A stretch of 64,000 nucleotides of DNA from Rhodococcus sp. ARC_M5 (GCF_022810405.1 NZ_JALGQE010000004.1:1-64000), one strand, 5' to 3'; positions 55,251-63,512 are shown, counted from the first letter of the stretch. Notes: a model not told the origin generated them from the sequence alone. Translations and numbers: made by a program.

Positions 55251-55273
55251 CAAACAGTCTTTCGGATTGTTTG
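55251..55273. promoter_or_regulatory. Palindromic site upstream of the second glycan operon
   Basis: CAAACAGTC and GATTGTTTG form an inverted repeat (8 of 9 pairs) with a 5-base spacer, 8 bp before the -35 box. It aligns at 15 of 23 positions with the palindrome in 42720-42744. It could also end the upstream operon as a weak hairpin. Confidence 0.6.
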
Positions 55274-55281
55274 TTTGCAGC

Positions 55282-55309
55282 TTGACAATCTCCTAGCTTC
55301 TTTTAAGCT
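55282..55309 (+). promoter_or_regulatory. Housekeeping-type promoter of the second glycan operon
   Basis: TTGACA (55282-55287), a 16-bp spacer and TAAGCT (55304-55309). The untranslated leader would be about 125 bases. Confidence 0.65.
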
Positions 55310-55441
55310 TGCTTTCAGTCAAAGGAAACAGGTTCTTACGCTTCGGACCGAACGCGAAGACACTGTCTGTGGATGCGGCGGGGGTCGATTCACGGAGTTC
55401 GGAGACATCTGCCCACCGCACTCGACCCATGTGGAATGGAT

Positions 55442-56293
55442 ATGTTGAATCGTAAGAATCCCCGCGTCAGTGTCGTCATCCCGACGCTCAACGAGGCCGC
55501 AAACCTTCGTCACGTCCTCCCACTGCTCTCCCACGACTACGAGCTCGTGCTGGTCGACGGTGGGTCCATCGACGGCACCATCGATGCCGCTCGCGAGATT
55601 CGCGGCGACATTCGGATCATCAAGCAGACCCGCAAGGGCAAGGGCAACGCGCTCGCCTGCGGCTTCGAAGCTGCCACCGGCGACATCATCGTCATGTTCG
55701 ATGCCGACGGCTCCGCCGATGCGGCCGAGATCCCGCGTTTCGTCGACGCCTTGATCGCCGGTGCCGACTTCGCCAAGGGCAGCCGGTTCTGCGAGGGTGG
55801 CGGAAGCCACGACATCACCCCGTTGCGACGCGCCGGAAACGGTGGCCTGCATCTGGTGGCCAACACGCTCTTCGGAACGCGCTTCTCGGATCTCTGCTAC
55901 GGCTACAACGCCTTCTGGCGCGATCTGGTGCCGGTCCTCGACCTGCCCGTCGTCGATCAGCCGGGTGCCGAAGGCATGATGCTGTGGGGCGACGGTTTCG
56001 AGATCGAGACCATCATCAACTGCCGCTTCGCCGAGGCGTCCGTGCGGATCGAGGAAGTCCCGAGTGTCGAGCTGGCCCGCATCTACGGCCAGAGCAACCT
56101 GCGCACCTTCTCCGACGGCTTCCGCGTGCTACGCACCCTGATGACCGAGCGCATGCGCGCACGCAAGATCTCTCGCAAGTCCATCGTCCGCCCGTCGCGA
56201 GAGTCGATCGATGCGCGTACCGACATGGACCTCGAGTTCGAGGCTCTGCAGTCCTACAACGAGGTTCTCGAGCTTCGCGAGAAAACGGCGTGA
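55442..56293 (+). CDS. Family-2 glycosyltransferase, dolichol-phosphate-mannose-synthase type
   Basis: A 283-residue GT-A enzyme of the DPM1/DPG-synthase kind. It begins PRVSVVIPTLNEAANLRHVL. LVLVDGGSIDGTIDAAREI and KQTRKGKGNALACGFEAATG follow, with the metal site MFDADGSADA. It has no membrane helices. It should load a sugar on polyprenyl phosphate or on the growing glycan. ATG 55442 was chosen with a weak GGA six bases upstream. ATG 55436 would add two residues. It overlaps the next gene by four bases. Confidence 0.83.
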   Translation: MLNRKNPRVSVVIPTLNEAANLRHVLPLLSHDYELVLVDGGSIDGTIDAAREIRGDIRIIKQTRKGKGNALACGFEAATGDIIVMFDADGSADAAEIPRFVDALIAGADFAKGSRFCEGGGSHDITPLRRAGNGGLHLVANTLFGTRFSDLCYGYNAFWRDLVPVLDLPVVDQPGAEGMMLWGDGFEIETIINCRFAEASVRIEEVPSVELARIYGQSNLRTFSDGFRVLRTLMTERMRARKISRKSIVRPSRESIDARTDMDLEFEALQSYNEVLELREKTA

Positions 56294-57252
56294 GTCTGCC
56301 GACTTCGTCGGTTGTCATCTGCGCGTACACGTTGGCTCGGTGGACCGAACTCCGGGCCGCCGTGCTGGCCGTCCTCGATCAGGATGTGCCTGCCGAAGAA
56401 CTGATCATTGTCATCGATCACAATGCGCAGTTGGCCGAGCGCGCACGCGCCGAATTCTTGCCGCTGCACCGAACCGTGAACGTGGTGGACAACAACCACC
56501 CTCGCGGCCTCTCGGGAGCGCGCAACACCTCGCTCGACCTTGCCAGCGGTGAGATCGTCGTGTTCCTGGACGATGATGCATCACCGCGCACCACAGAGTG
56601 GCTCGGAGCCATTCTGTCCCATTACTCGGACGATGCCGTGTACGCCGTTGGGGGCTCTGCATACCCGGTATGGCCGGACAAACGTCCGGCCTTCCTACCG
56701 GCCGAGGTAGTGGGTGAACCCGGCGAACTCGATTGGGTCGTCGGGTGCACCTACCGCGGGCAGCCAACGGAAACCGCTCAGGTCCGCAATCTCATGGGCG
56801 CGAACATGTCGTTCCGCCGTGAGCCCGTCGTCGCGCTCGGGGGATTCGTCTCCGGCATCGGCCGGATCGGGCGTGTCCCGCTCGGCTGCGAGGAGACGGA
56901 ATTGTGCATCCGGCTGCGGCAGACGCATCCCGATGCACAGATCGTGTTCGATCCCTCGATCGTCGTCGACCACACGGTCAGTGCAGACCGCACTCGTCCG
57001 CGCTATCTCATCACGCGCAGTTACGCCGAGGGCGTCTCAAAGGCCGCCATCGCCCGATTGATCGGTGCCGAGGACGCACTGTCGTCGGAGCGTGCGTACA
57101 CCGCCAAGATCCTGCCTCGCGCAGTCGGTCGCGAAACCAGTGCTGCCGCCCGTGGCAATCCGGTGCGCGCCTGGGGTGCGATGGCCGTGGTAGCCAGTGT
57201 CGGCGCAGCCGGAATCGGCTATGCGCGTGGAAAGCTCAGCACGAGCCGCTAG
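56290..57252 (+). CDS. Family-2 glycosyltransferase
   Basis: A 320-residue GT-A enzyme. It begins SSVVICAYTLARWTELRAAV. The acceptor loop is NNHPRGLSGARNTSLDLASG, the metal site is FLDDDASPRTTEWL and the later acidic motif is GCEETELCIRLRQTHPD. A weak C-terminal hydrophobic stretch (AWGAMAVVASVGAAGIGYA) may touch the membrane. The start GTG 56290 overlaps the previous stop as GTGA. Hairpin repeat copy C follows its stop codon. Confidence 0.83.
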   Translation: MSLPTSSVVICAYTLARWTELRAAVLAVLDQDVPAEELIIVIDHNAQLAERARAEFLPLHRTVNVVDNNHPRGLSGARNTSLDLASGEIVVFLDDDASPRTTEWLGAILSHYSDDAVYAVGGSAYPVWPDKRPAFLPAEVVGEPGELDWVVGCTYRGQPTETAQVRNLMGANMSFRREPVVALGGFVSGIGRIGRVPLGCEETELCIRLRQTHPDAQIVFDPSIVVDHTVSADRTRPRYLITRSYAEGVSKAAIARLIGAEDALSSERAYTAKILPRAVGRETSAAARGNPVRAWGAMAVVASVGAAGIGYARGKLSTSR

Positions 57253-57300
57253 CGGCAGGTGCACAAAAGTTCGTAGCCCACTACGAATTTCCACTCACGA
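57253..57300. repeat. Dispersed hairpin repeat, copy C
   Basis: GTGCAC, AAGTTCGTAG, CTACGAA, TTTCCACTCAC follow the same order as in copies A and B. TTCGTAG and CTACGAA form the stem. It lies between convergent genes and contains the stop codon of the GH2 gene. Confidence 0.7.
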
Positions 57301-59701
57301 CCTTCGGCACCACCGAGGCCCGCTCCACACTGTTCAGCGCACGCACATGTCCGCGCGGTGCACTCGCGTCACGTCCGACCAGCGTCAGCGTACGAGGTTC
57401 GTTCGGTGCCAGATGGAACCACGAGTCGGACGCCTCGAATCCGTCGATGTCGACGCAGACGTACTGCGCCGGCCAGCGGGACAGGACAGTCAATTCCCAT
57501 GTTCCAGAATATTTTTCGACGACCTCTGCGCTCAATCCCACCGTGTTCTGACGGCTCTGCGCACCGACGAGGGCGGTGGTTCGGGTCACCTCGACGCCAT
57601 CGTCGTTCAGAAACAGCACGGTGACGGCGGAGTAGGTTCGACTGCCGAAACGGTACGCATGGTTGGCATCGGTGAAGGTGCCGACGATGGAGTCCACCGT
57701 CAGTGCGATCGACGCGTTCGCCTGCACGGTCACCGCCTGCTCGAACTCGTGACTGCCGCGGGAGGCGTGCAGCACCACTCGGATACTGCCCGAGCATGCC
57801 GGTCCGTCGTTGACCAGTTCCACGGAGTAGCCGTCGAGCCCGTTGTCGGACAACAGCAGTGCCAGCGGGGCACTGGCCCGTGCCAACGCATAGAAGGGGG
57901 CCTTCGGCACACCGGCGGTATCCACGATGCCCCAGCCGGCACCGGGAACCGAGTCCCGCAACGTGAGCACAAGTGCTCCGGCGCACCCGGAGGATGCCCG
58001 ACGCCAGTGGCCGAGCGCCTCGGTGAACGCTTCCACGATCGCCGCTCTGCCGTAGTCGAGGTACAGCTCGGCGTCGTCACGGCGAATCAGATGCGGGTCG
58101 ACGCCGAAGATCGTGCGTACGTAATGATCTCGCACGTCCTCGAAGTCCCAGGACGAGCCGCGATCACGTGGAACTGCCGCCTTCCAGTCCGGGTGGTGAC
58201 CGGCGACGGCCGCGGACCCGAAGAACTTCTCCACCTGCCCTCGTTCCGGAGGAACCGAGAAGGCGAGGCATTCTGCCGCGAAACGCACTCCTGCAGTGCG
58301 GATATCGGATAACGGTCGCAGATAGCCGCCAACCCCGAAGTAGTGCGCGATACCGTCACCCACGTGGGTGTGCAGTTCATCGCTCACCCCGGACGGGCTC
58401 GATGTCACGTAGGCGACTCCGGGCAAACGAAGGGCGATGAAGTCTGGAACTGTCTTGTCCAGCAGCACCATTCGCTGATCCTCGGCCGCGAGGCCCAGCA
58501 TCGTGGGCTGCTGCTGCGTCTCGCTTCCACCGCTGACGACCATCAGAGCCGGGTTCGCCGAGACGGTAGCGGCGAACGCGTCGAGCTCGCGGTCCACCAG
58601 CGCCATGTACGCCTCGTCCGTAGGCGGGTCCAGGGTGCCGAACATGACGTCCTGCCACACCATGATGCCCAGTTCGGCGCACAGAAGCCAGAATTCGGGC
58701 TGCTCGTAGACCAGGGTTCCGACCACCCGCACCATGTTCAGGCCCGCCGAACGGAGCTGCTCCAGCGCTGCCCGCAGATCTTCTTCCGGCGACCACAGCC
58801 GCACCGGATCCAGCGGCGTCCACGTGCCACCGCGGCAGAAGATGGGCTCGCCATTGACCGTCAGTACGGCGCCGCCCTCCGTCCGGTCCAGGTGCACCGT
58901 GCGAAACCCCACGACGGCCTGGTGGCGGACGGTGCCGTCGACCTCGAGCGCGACGCGATACGTCCGCGGTCTGCCGTGCGTGTGCGGCCACCAGAGTTCG
59001 ACGTCGGGCAGCGTCACCGAACGGTCGATGCGCTCGACCGTTCCGAAGTCGAAGCCCTTGTCGTCGATCAGGATTCGGGCCACGCCCGGAGCATCCAGCT
59101 CGGCGCGGACCGTGAGGATGCCGTCCGCACCGGACACCGCGGTCGACAGTTCGACTCGACGAACGTCGGGCACCACTGTCATCGACACCGGACGCCACGG
59201 TCCGACGGGCACCGGAAGGGGCCCGTACACCGGTGCGCGACCGAGCATCGTGGTCCGCTCGTGTCGCAGCCCCTGCGCGGCGACCAGCGAGGATCGCCAC
59301 CGACCGCGGGGGCGTCGAGACTTCAGACGTGCAGCCAACGATTCGACGTGGATCGCGATCGCGACGGTGCCTCCACAATCAGTCAGATCCAGAATCTCGG
59401 GAACGAAAATCGACGTCACGCTCGCGCGGTGGATGCCATCGATCCAGATCTGTGCACGGGTGGCGATGCCGCCGAACGTCAGCCGCACCCGGCGATGGTC
59501 ACCGGTGGAGACGTCGGCGACGAACCACCAGTCGTGATCGTCCGGATTCACCGCGAGCGAGTCTCCGAGCGCGGCGGCAACCGTGCCGGGCACCACGGCG
59601 TCGAACCACTCGAGATCGTGCGTCAGGTCGCGGGGGTCGAGAACGGAGCCGGCATCGGTTCGGGCCAGCCGCCACCGAGCGCCGTCGAGCAGATCGATCA
59701 C
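57281..59701 (-). CDS. GH2-family beta-mannosidase-like protein
   Basis: An 806-residue protein with the GH2 layout: an N-terminal jelly roll (FDAVVPGTVAAALGD, WWFVADVSTGDHRRVRLTFGG, RAQIWIDGIHRAS), an Ig-like domain and a TIM barrel (INGEPIFCRGG-like start, VNGEPIFCRGGTWTPLDP; NMVRVVGTLVYEQPEFWLLC). The acid/base Glu lies in VVSGGSETQQQP, where NGNNE is normal, and the nucleophile candidate is in RFAAECLAFSVP. No signal peptide is visible, so it is probably cytosolic. The GTG start overlaps the DUF1839 stop as GTGA, and the two form an operon. It is convergent with the glycosyltransferases. Confidence 0.78.
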   Translation of the reverse strand: MIDLLDGARWRLARTDAGSVLDPRDLTHDLEWFDAVVPGTVAAALGDSLAVNPDDHDWWFVADVSTGDHRRVRLTFGGIATRAQIWIDGIHRASVTSIFVPEILDLTDCGGTVAIAIHVESLAARLKSRRPRGRWRSSLVAAQGLRHERTTMLGRAPVYGPLPVPVGPWRPVSMTVVPDVRRVELSTAVSGADGILTVRAELDAPGVARILIDDKGFDFGTVERIDRSVTLPDVELWWPHTHGRPRTYRVALEVDGTVRHQAVVGFRTVHLDRTEGGAVLTVNGEPIFCRGGTWTPLDPVRLWSPEEDLRAALEQLRSAGLNMVRVVGTLVYEQPEFWLLCAELGIMVWQDVMFGTLDPPTDEAYMALVDRELDAFAATVSANPALMVVSGGSETQQQPTMLGLAAEDQRMVLLDKTVPDFIALRLPGVAYVTSSPSGVSDELHTHVGDGIAHYFGVGGYLRPLSDIRTAGVRFAAECLAFSVPPERGQVEKFFGSAAVAGHHPDWKAAVPRDRGSSWDFEDVRDHYVRTIFGVDPHLIRRDDAELYLDYGRAAIVEAFTEALGHWRRASSGCAGALVLTLRDSVPGAGWGIVDTAGVPKAPFYALARASAPLALLLSDNGLDGYSVELVNDGPACSGSIRVVLHASRGSHEFEQAVTVQANASIALTVDSIVGTFTDANHAYRFGSRTYSAVTVLFLNDDGVEVTRTTALVGAQSRQNTVGLSAEVVEKYSGTWELTVLSRWPAQYVCVDIDGFEASDSWFHLAPNEPRTLTLVGRDASAPRGHVRALNSVERASVVPKVVSGNS

Positions 59702-60702
59702 GTGCCCAATGCACCTGCAACGATGTCCATGGCTGCAGACCAGTTCTTGCTCATCTCGATGAGCGGCTCGTCGAGCACCACATCCCGGCCACGAGCTGCG
59801 CGCGCCATTCGGAACTGAACGGCCTTGGCCCCGGACGCGGCGTCGAGGAAGTGCTGTGCGGCATCGGCAACACCCGTCACTCCTCGACCTTCGAGGTACT
59901 GCACGTAGTCGGCCGCGAGCTCTGCAGTGGCACCGAACTGACGAAGCAGACCGAACGACCAGAGATGAAATGCGTCGGGCCCCGCGGTCTGCACGAGCGG
60001 GATGTCGGCGATGATGCGTCCGGCCAACGCCTCGACCGGGTTGCCGGGAGCTCGGCGAGCCAGGTGCGCGCGAGCGACGTCGAGGTCGCGATCACCGAAC
60101 CCGGCGTCGAGCACTGTGGAGTCCACCCGGATCTGCTCGACGTACGGCAGCAACACCTCGGCGTGCGGTTCGGGCGCGAGATTGAAGATCCCGTCGAAGT
60201 CGGCCCCGGTGAGCTCGAAGTAGCCGCGGTTGTGGAAGTACCCCATCACCTTGCCGTCGCGATCGACGAGGTTGGGGACGATGGTGGTCTTGGTGTGCTG
60301 ATTGCGGTAGCTGGTCCCTGCGGTGTCGGGCAGCCAGAAGCCGTCGACCTCCACGGTGACGTGGATGCCGTCTTCCAGACCCTCGACGACGTGTTCGAGG
60401 ACAGGACGCCACACATTCATCTCGGCCACACCGATGCCGTACAGGGTCCGCAGGTCCTCCGGTGCGATTTTCACGAAATCCCACTGCCGCCCGTCGCATC
60501 CCGCGCTCAGCACGAAGGCGAGGGCAGGAGTGGGATCGGTGCCGAGAGAATGCAGCACTTCGATCCACAGATCGACATAGCAATTGGTTTCGGTCCAGAT
60601 GCGGTCGTGATTGTGAATCGGGTGTGGTCGGTAACCGATGGGGTCGAGTTCGAGGACTCGTAGGCTGGTACCCAGCCGGTCCAGCACTGCATCGTTCGAC
60701 AT
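59698..60702 (-). CDS. DUF1839-family protein
   Basis: A 334-residue cytosolic protein of the DUF1839 family, of unknown function. Blocks that I associate with the family are RIWTETNCYVDLWIEVLHSL, LAFVLSAGCDGRQWDFVKI and YGIGVAEMNVWRPVLEHV, then GYFHNRGYFELTGADFDGIF. I recall such genes near carrier-protein ligases in other bacteria, which fits the cluster here, but this needs a neighbourhood search. The ATG at 60702 has GGAGAG upstream. It is the first gene of the operon with GH2. Confidence 0.75.
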   Translation of the reverse strand: MSNDAVLDRLGTSLRVLELDPIGYRPHPIHNHDRIWTETNCYVDLWIEVLHSLGTDPTPALAFVLSAGCDGRQWDFVKIAPEDLRTLYGIGVAEMNVWRPVLEHVVEGLEDGIHVTVEVDGFWLPDTAGTSYRNQHTKTTIVPNLVDRDGKVMGYFHNRGYFELTGADFDGIFNLAPEPHAEVLLPYVEQIRVDSTVLDAGFGDRDLDVARAHLARRAPGNPVEALAGRIIADIPLVQTAGPDAFHLWSFGLLRQFGATAELAADYVQYLEGRGVTGVADAAQHFLDAASGAKAVQFRMARAARGRDVVLDEPLIEMSKNWSAAMDIVAGALGT

Positions 60703-60778
60703 GAGGTCTCTCCTACCGGATCGAATGTCGGACGGTCCCCGAGCCGCATTTGTCCGTATTGCCTGTATCCAGGTTTCA

Positions 60779-60830
60779 ATCCTAGCGAATCGGTTTGTTC
60801 TTCGCACTGGATCGGACGGTAAGATTGTTT
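60779..60830 (-). promoter_or_regulatory. Promoter region of the DUF1839-GH2 operon with a half operator
   Basis: On the minus strand TAGGAT (60779-60784) is a candidate -10 box. AAACAATCT (60822-60830) upstream of it equals the left half of the palindrome at 42720-42744. The right half is missing. Confidence 0.35.
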
Positions 60831-60843
60831 TTGCCCGAGGAAA

Positions 60844-60990
60844 CTACTTCCGAGGCCACCACTTCAGCAGCTGCGACATCCGACCCCGGAATCGCGGGCA
60901 ATCGCAGAGCGAGCAGTCGGTTCCACGCCGGTAATGCCGGTGCGCAGCTTGGTCGTGATTGCACTTACACAGAGGCTCTGAGCTGGGCAC
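60844..60990 (-). CDS. 48-residue Cys/His-rich protein, probable zinc knuckle
   Basis: A small protein with the spaced motif C-K-C-N-H, H-x-H-Y-R-R-G-T-D-C, C-D-C-P-R-F-R. The block HYRRGTDCSLCDCPRFR is a pattern that I have seen in small actinobacterial proteins of unknown function. Five Cys and three His could bind one or two zinc ions. The start GTG 60990 lies six bases after TACACT, so the mRNA is probably leaderless. It is divergent from the endonuclease/phosphatase-family gene. Confidence 0.6.
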   Translation of the reverse strand: MPSSEPLCKCNHDQAAHRHYRRGTDCSLCDCPRFRGRMSQLLKWWPRK

Positions 60991-60996
60991 ATGCCG

Positions 60997-61002
60997 AGTG
61001 TA
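60997..61002 (-). promoter_or_regulatory. -10 box of the small Cys/His protein gene
   Basis: TACACT (minus strand), six bases before GTG 60990. No ribosome binding site is present. Confidence 0.45.
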
Positions 61003-61061
61003 GACAACACCCGCCACACGTATGCCCAACTCGGGAGCACGCAACAGGAGGTACGAGCGCA

Positions 61062-62000
61062 ATGCGCCGTTTCGTCAGCAGCGCAGCGCTGGTCATCGGC
61101 TGGACTCTGGTCGCAGTCACTCTCGGAATGTTCGCCGTCCGCCAGTTCGGTGTGACCGAGATCACTTTTGTGGCGCTCGTCGTCGGAGCGCCGTACCTCG
61201 GCGTCGCCTCGATCCTTGCCGTGATCCTGTTCGCCGCAGCACGCTCTCGTCTCGGATCTGCCGTCGCCGTGGTGGTCACTGTCGCCGTCGTCGGCGTTCA
61301 GGTCCCGATGTTCCTCGCCGACGGTCCGGACAACACCGGACCGGAACTGTCGGTCCTGACGATCAATGTCGCGCACGGCGACGCCGACGCAGCATCCATC
61401 GTCGACGCGGTGCGCAGCAACGACGTCGACATTCTCGCCGTCCAGGAATTGACGCCCGAGGAAGTGACCGATCTGCAGGCAGCGGGCATCGACGAGCTAC
61501 TCCCATTCTCCTTCACCGCCGCGCTCCCGGTGGCCGACGGCACCGGGCTGTGGAGCCGCACCCCGCTGACCGACGGCACCCGACTCGACAACTTCGGCTT
61601 CGTACCGGTGCAGGCCGGCACCACCGTCGACGGACAGGACCTGACCCTCGTCTCGTTCCATGCCATGTCGCCTGCCACGCCGCGACACACCACCGAATGG
61701 GACGCCGACCTGGCCAGGATGCGATCGATCATGGAGAGCTACCAGGGCACCGTCATCGTGGCGGGCGATTTCAACGCCACCAATGATCACCGGCAGTTCC
61801 GCACCCTGGCCTCGTCGCCGTTCTCCGACGCGGCCGACGCAGCAGGCGCGGGCCTGTTCCGCACGTTCCCTTCGGAGCGCCCGCTCGCACGCCTGGATCA
61901 TGTGGTGACGAGCGAGAACGTCAGTGCCCTGTCGGTCCAGCCACTCGCAATCCCCGAGAGTGATCACCTGGCGGTTCTCGCCGAGGTCCAGCTGCCCTGA
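61062..62000 (+). CDS. Membrane-anchored endonuclease/exonuclease/phosphatase-family protein
   Basis: A 312-residue protein with three N-terminal helices (SAALVIGWTLVAVTLGMF, ITFVALVVGAPYLGVASIL, AVAVVVTVAVVGVQV) and an external EEP domain. The signature is complete: LSVLTINVAHGDAD, DILAVQELTPEE, LVSFHAMSPATP, IVAGDFNATNDHR and ESDHLAVLAEV. It could be a phosphodiesterase or a nuclease acting outside the membrane. The ATG 61062 has CAGGAGG about ten bases upstream. Its 3' end is 12 bp from the convergent Hsp70-like gene. Confidence 0.8.
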   Translation: MRRFVSSAALVIGWTLVAVTLGMFAVRQFGVTEITFVALVVGAPYLGVASILAVILFAAARSRLGSAVAVVVTVAVVGVQVPMFLADGPDNTGPELSVLTINVAHGDADAASIVDAVRSNDVDILAVQELTPEEVTDLQAAGIDELLPFSFTAALPVADGTGLWSRTPLTDGTRLDNFGFVPVQAGTTVDGQDLTLVSFHAMSPATPRHTTEWDADLARMRSIMESYQGTVIVAGDFNATNDHRQFRTLASSPFSDAADAAGAGLFRTFPSERPLARLDHVVTSENVSALSVQPLAIPESDHLAVLAEVQLP

Positions 62001-62012
62001 GCCGAAAGCGGG

Positions 62013-63368
62013 CTAGAAACGCGGCAACTGGATGACCGGTGGCGGCGGCAACTGGATCTGCGGCAGCTGAATCTGCGGAAGGCCGGGGATCAGCGGCGGC
62101 GGCGGAGCAGGTGCGGGCGCAGCAGGCGGAACGTACTCGGGCTCGGAGTAGGTGCGCGCCGGAGCCTGCGCGGCCTCGGTTGTGGGCGGCACGGTGGTGG
62201 TCGGCGGCGCAGTGGTGGGCGGGACCGTCGTTCTCGGCGTGGTGGGCACCGCCGTGATCGGAGCAGTCGTTTCCGCTGGAGCGCTCGTCGGTTCGGTCGA
62301 ACCACCGCCGTACCCGAGAGACAATCCCAGAGCCGCGACGGCAACGAGACCACCCGCGACGAGTACCGCTCCACGCACTTTGCGCTTGGAGTCGGCGGGC
62401 TTGTCGGCAGCCGGCTCGGGACTCAACCAATCCGGAGCTCCGGTCAGAGACGCTGGATCGGAGGGAGACTGCCGAATCCCGGACTGCGGTGCCGGTCGAC
62501 GCGGTGCGTCGGCCACGGGAGTCGCCAGAAGTGCCGCCCCGCGGGCAGCCACCGATTCCGGGTCTGCCGGCGTGACGACCGGGAGACCGATCCACGCACC
62601 GAGAATCGATTCCACCAGCGGAATGCGTGCGCCGCCGCCGATGAGGAAAAGCGCGTCGACGTGCTTGGGTGAACGACCGATCACGTCACGCACCAACCGC
62701 GCCGAGTACTCGATCGGAACGGTCACCAGAGATTCGAATGCCTCGCGCGAGATCAGGATCACGCCGCCGTCGCCGGGCAGGCACACGGCACCGCTGGTCG
62801 AGAGCTGCTCCTTGGCCACGCGGCACCGCGCGGTGAATGCACTCAGTTCTTGGTTGTCGGCAATGTCGACGCCCTGCTTGGCGAGCTGGTTGTCCGAGAT
62901 GAGCCGATCGAAGTCGTCACCGCTGATGTCGATGGTGCGTTCGGCGAGCAGAACCTGCCCGGTGCCGCGGTCGATCACGCTGATCGTCAGCCCGGAGCTG
63001 CCGAGATCGTAGAGAGCAATGGTGCCGAAATGTCCCAGCTCACCCGAGGCCTCCAGGTACTGCAATGCCGCACGCGCCTCGGGAACCAGTCGATAGTTGT
63101 AGAGCCGCTGGCTCGCCATCGCCTGCTGAATCTCACCGAACTGCTGCTGGTCTCGGTACGCAACGCCGGTCGCCTGCACCGGCCCACCGTCACCGGGCTG
63201 CGAGAGCACGACCCCGATCGACTCGGCGGCCAATTCCTCGGCGCGATCCCAGTAGGCATCGACGGTGTCGTGGTGAAAATCGAGGCGACCCGAATTCTGA
63301 GGGCGCGCGTCGGGACGGGCCATGCGCACTGCGCTGGCCCCCACCGACACACCGAGAACTTCGGTCAT
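62013..63368 (-). CDS. Membrane-anchored Hsp70-like protein 6
   Basis: A 451-residue protein. The ATPase fold spans about residues 1-285: MTEVLGVSVGASAVRMARPD, phosphate-2 IALYDLGSSGLTISVID, and adenosine motif ALFLIGGGARIPLVE. One transmembrane helix (VRGAVLVAGGLVAVAALGLSL) precedes a Thr/Pro tail ending PPPLIPGLPQIQLPQIQL and PRF. The middle segment EQLSTSGAVCLPGDGGVILIS is almost the same as in protein 4, so these two are the closest pair. GAAGGCGGGTA precedes the ATG. It is divergent from the tyrosine phosphatase gene. Confidence 0.82.
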   Translation of the reverse strand: MTEVLGVSVGASAVRMARPDARPQNSGRLDFHHDTVDAYWDRAEELAAESIGVVLSQPGDGGPVQATGVAYRDQQQFGEIQQAMASQRLYNYRLVPEARAALQYLEASGELGHFGTIALYDLGSSGLTISVIDRGTGQVLLAERTIDISGDDFDRLISDNQLAKQGVDIADNQELSAFTARCRVAKEQLSTSGAVCLPGDGGVILISREAFESLVTVPIEYSARLVRDVIGRSPKHVDALFLIGGGARIPLVESILGAWIGLPVVTPADPESVAARGAALLATPVADAPRRPAPQSGIRQSPSDPASLTGAPDWLSPEPAADKPADSKRKVRGAVLVAGGLVAVAALGLSLGYGGGSTEPTSAPAETTAPITAVPTTPRTTVPPTTAPPTTTVPPTTEAAQAPARTYSEPEYVPPAAPAPAPPPPLIPGLPQIQLPQIQLPPPPVIQLPRF

Positions 63369-63499
63369 TACCCGCCTTCGGTCGACTTCCCCGTGAACAC
63401 ACGCCGAGACTCGATGTCACGAACCGGTCTCGATCCCCCCTGCCAATGGCTCACTGTAGCGCGTCCCTCGGAGCACGGTGCGGCACCCGACCACACCAC

Positions 63500-63505
63500 T
63501 ACAGT
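63500..63505 (+). promoter_or_regulatory. -10 box of a probable leaderless transcript
   Basis: TACAGT is followed after seven bases by ATG 63513 of the phosphatase gene, with no ribosome binding site. Confidence 0.55.
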
Positions 63506-63512
63506 TGCGATC

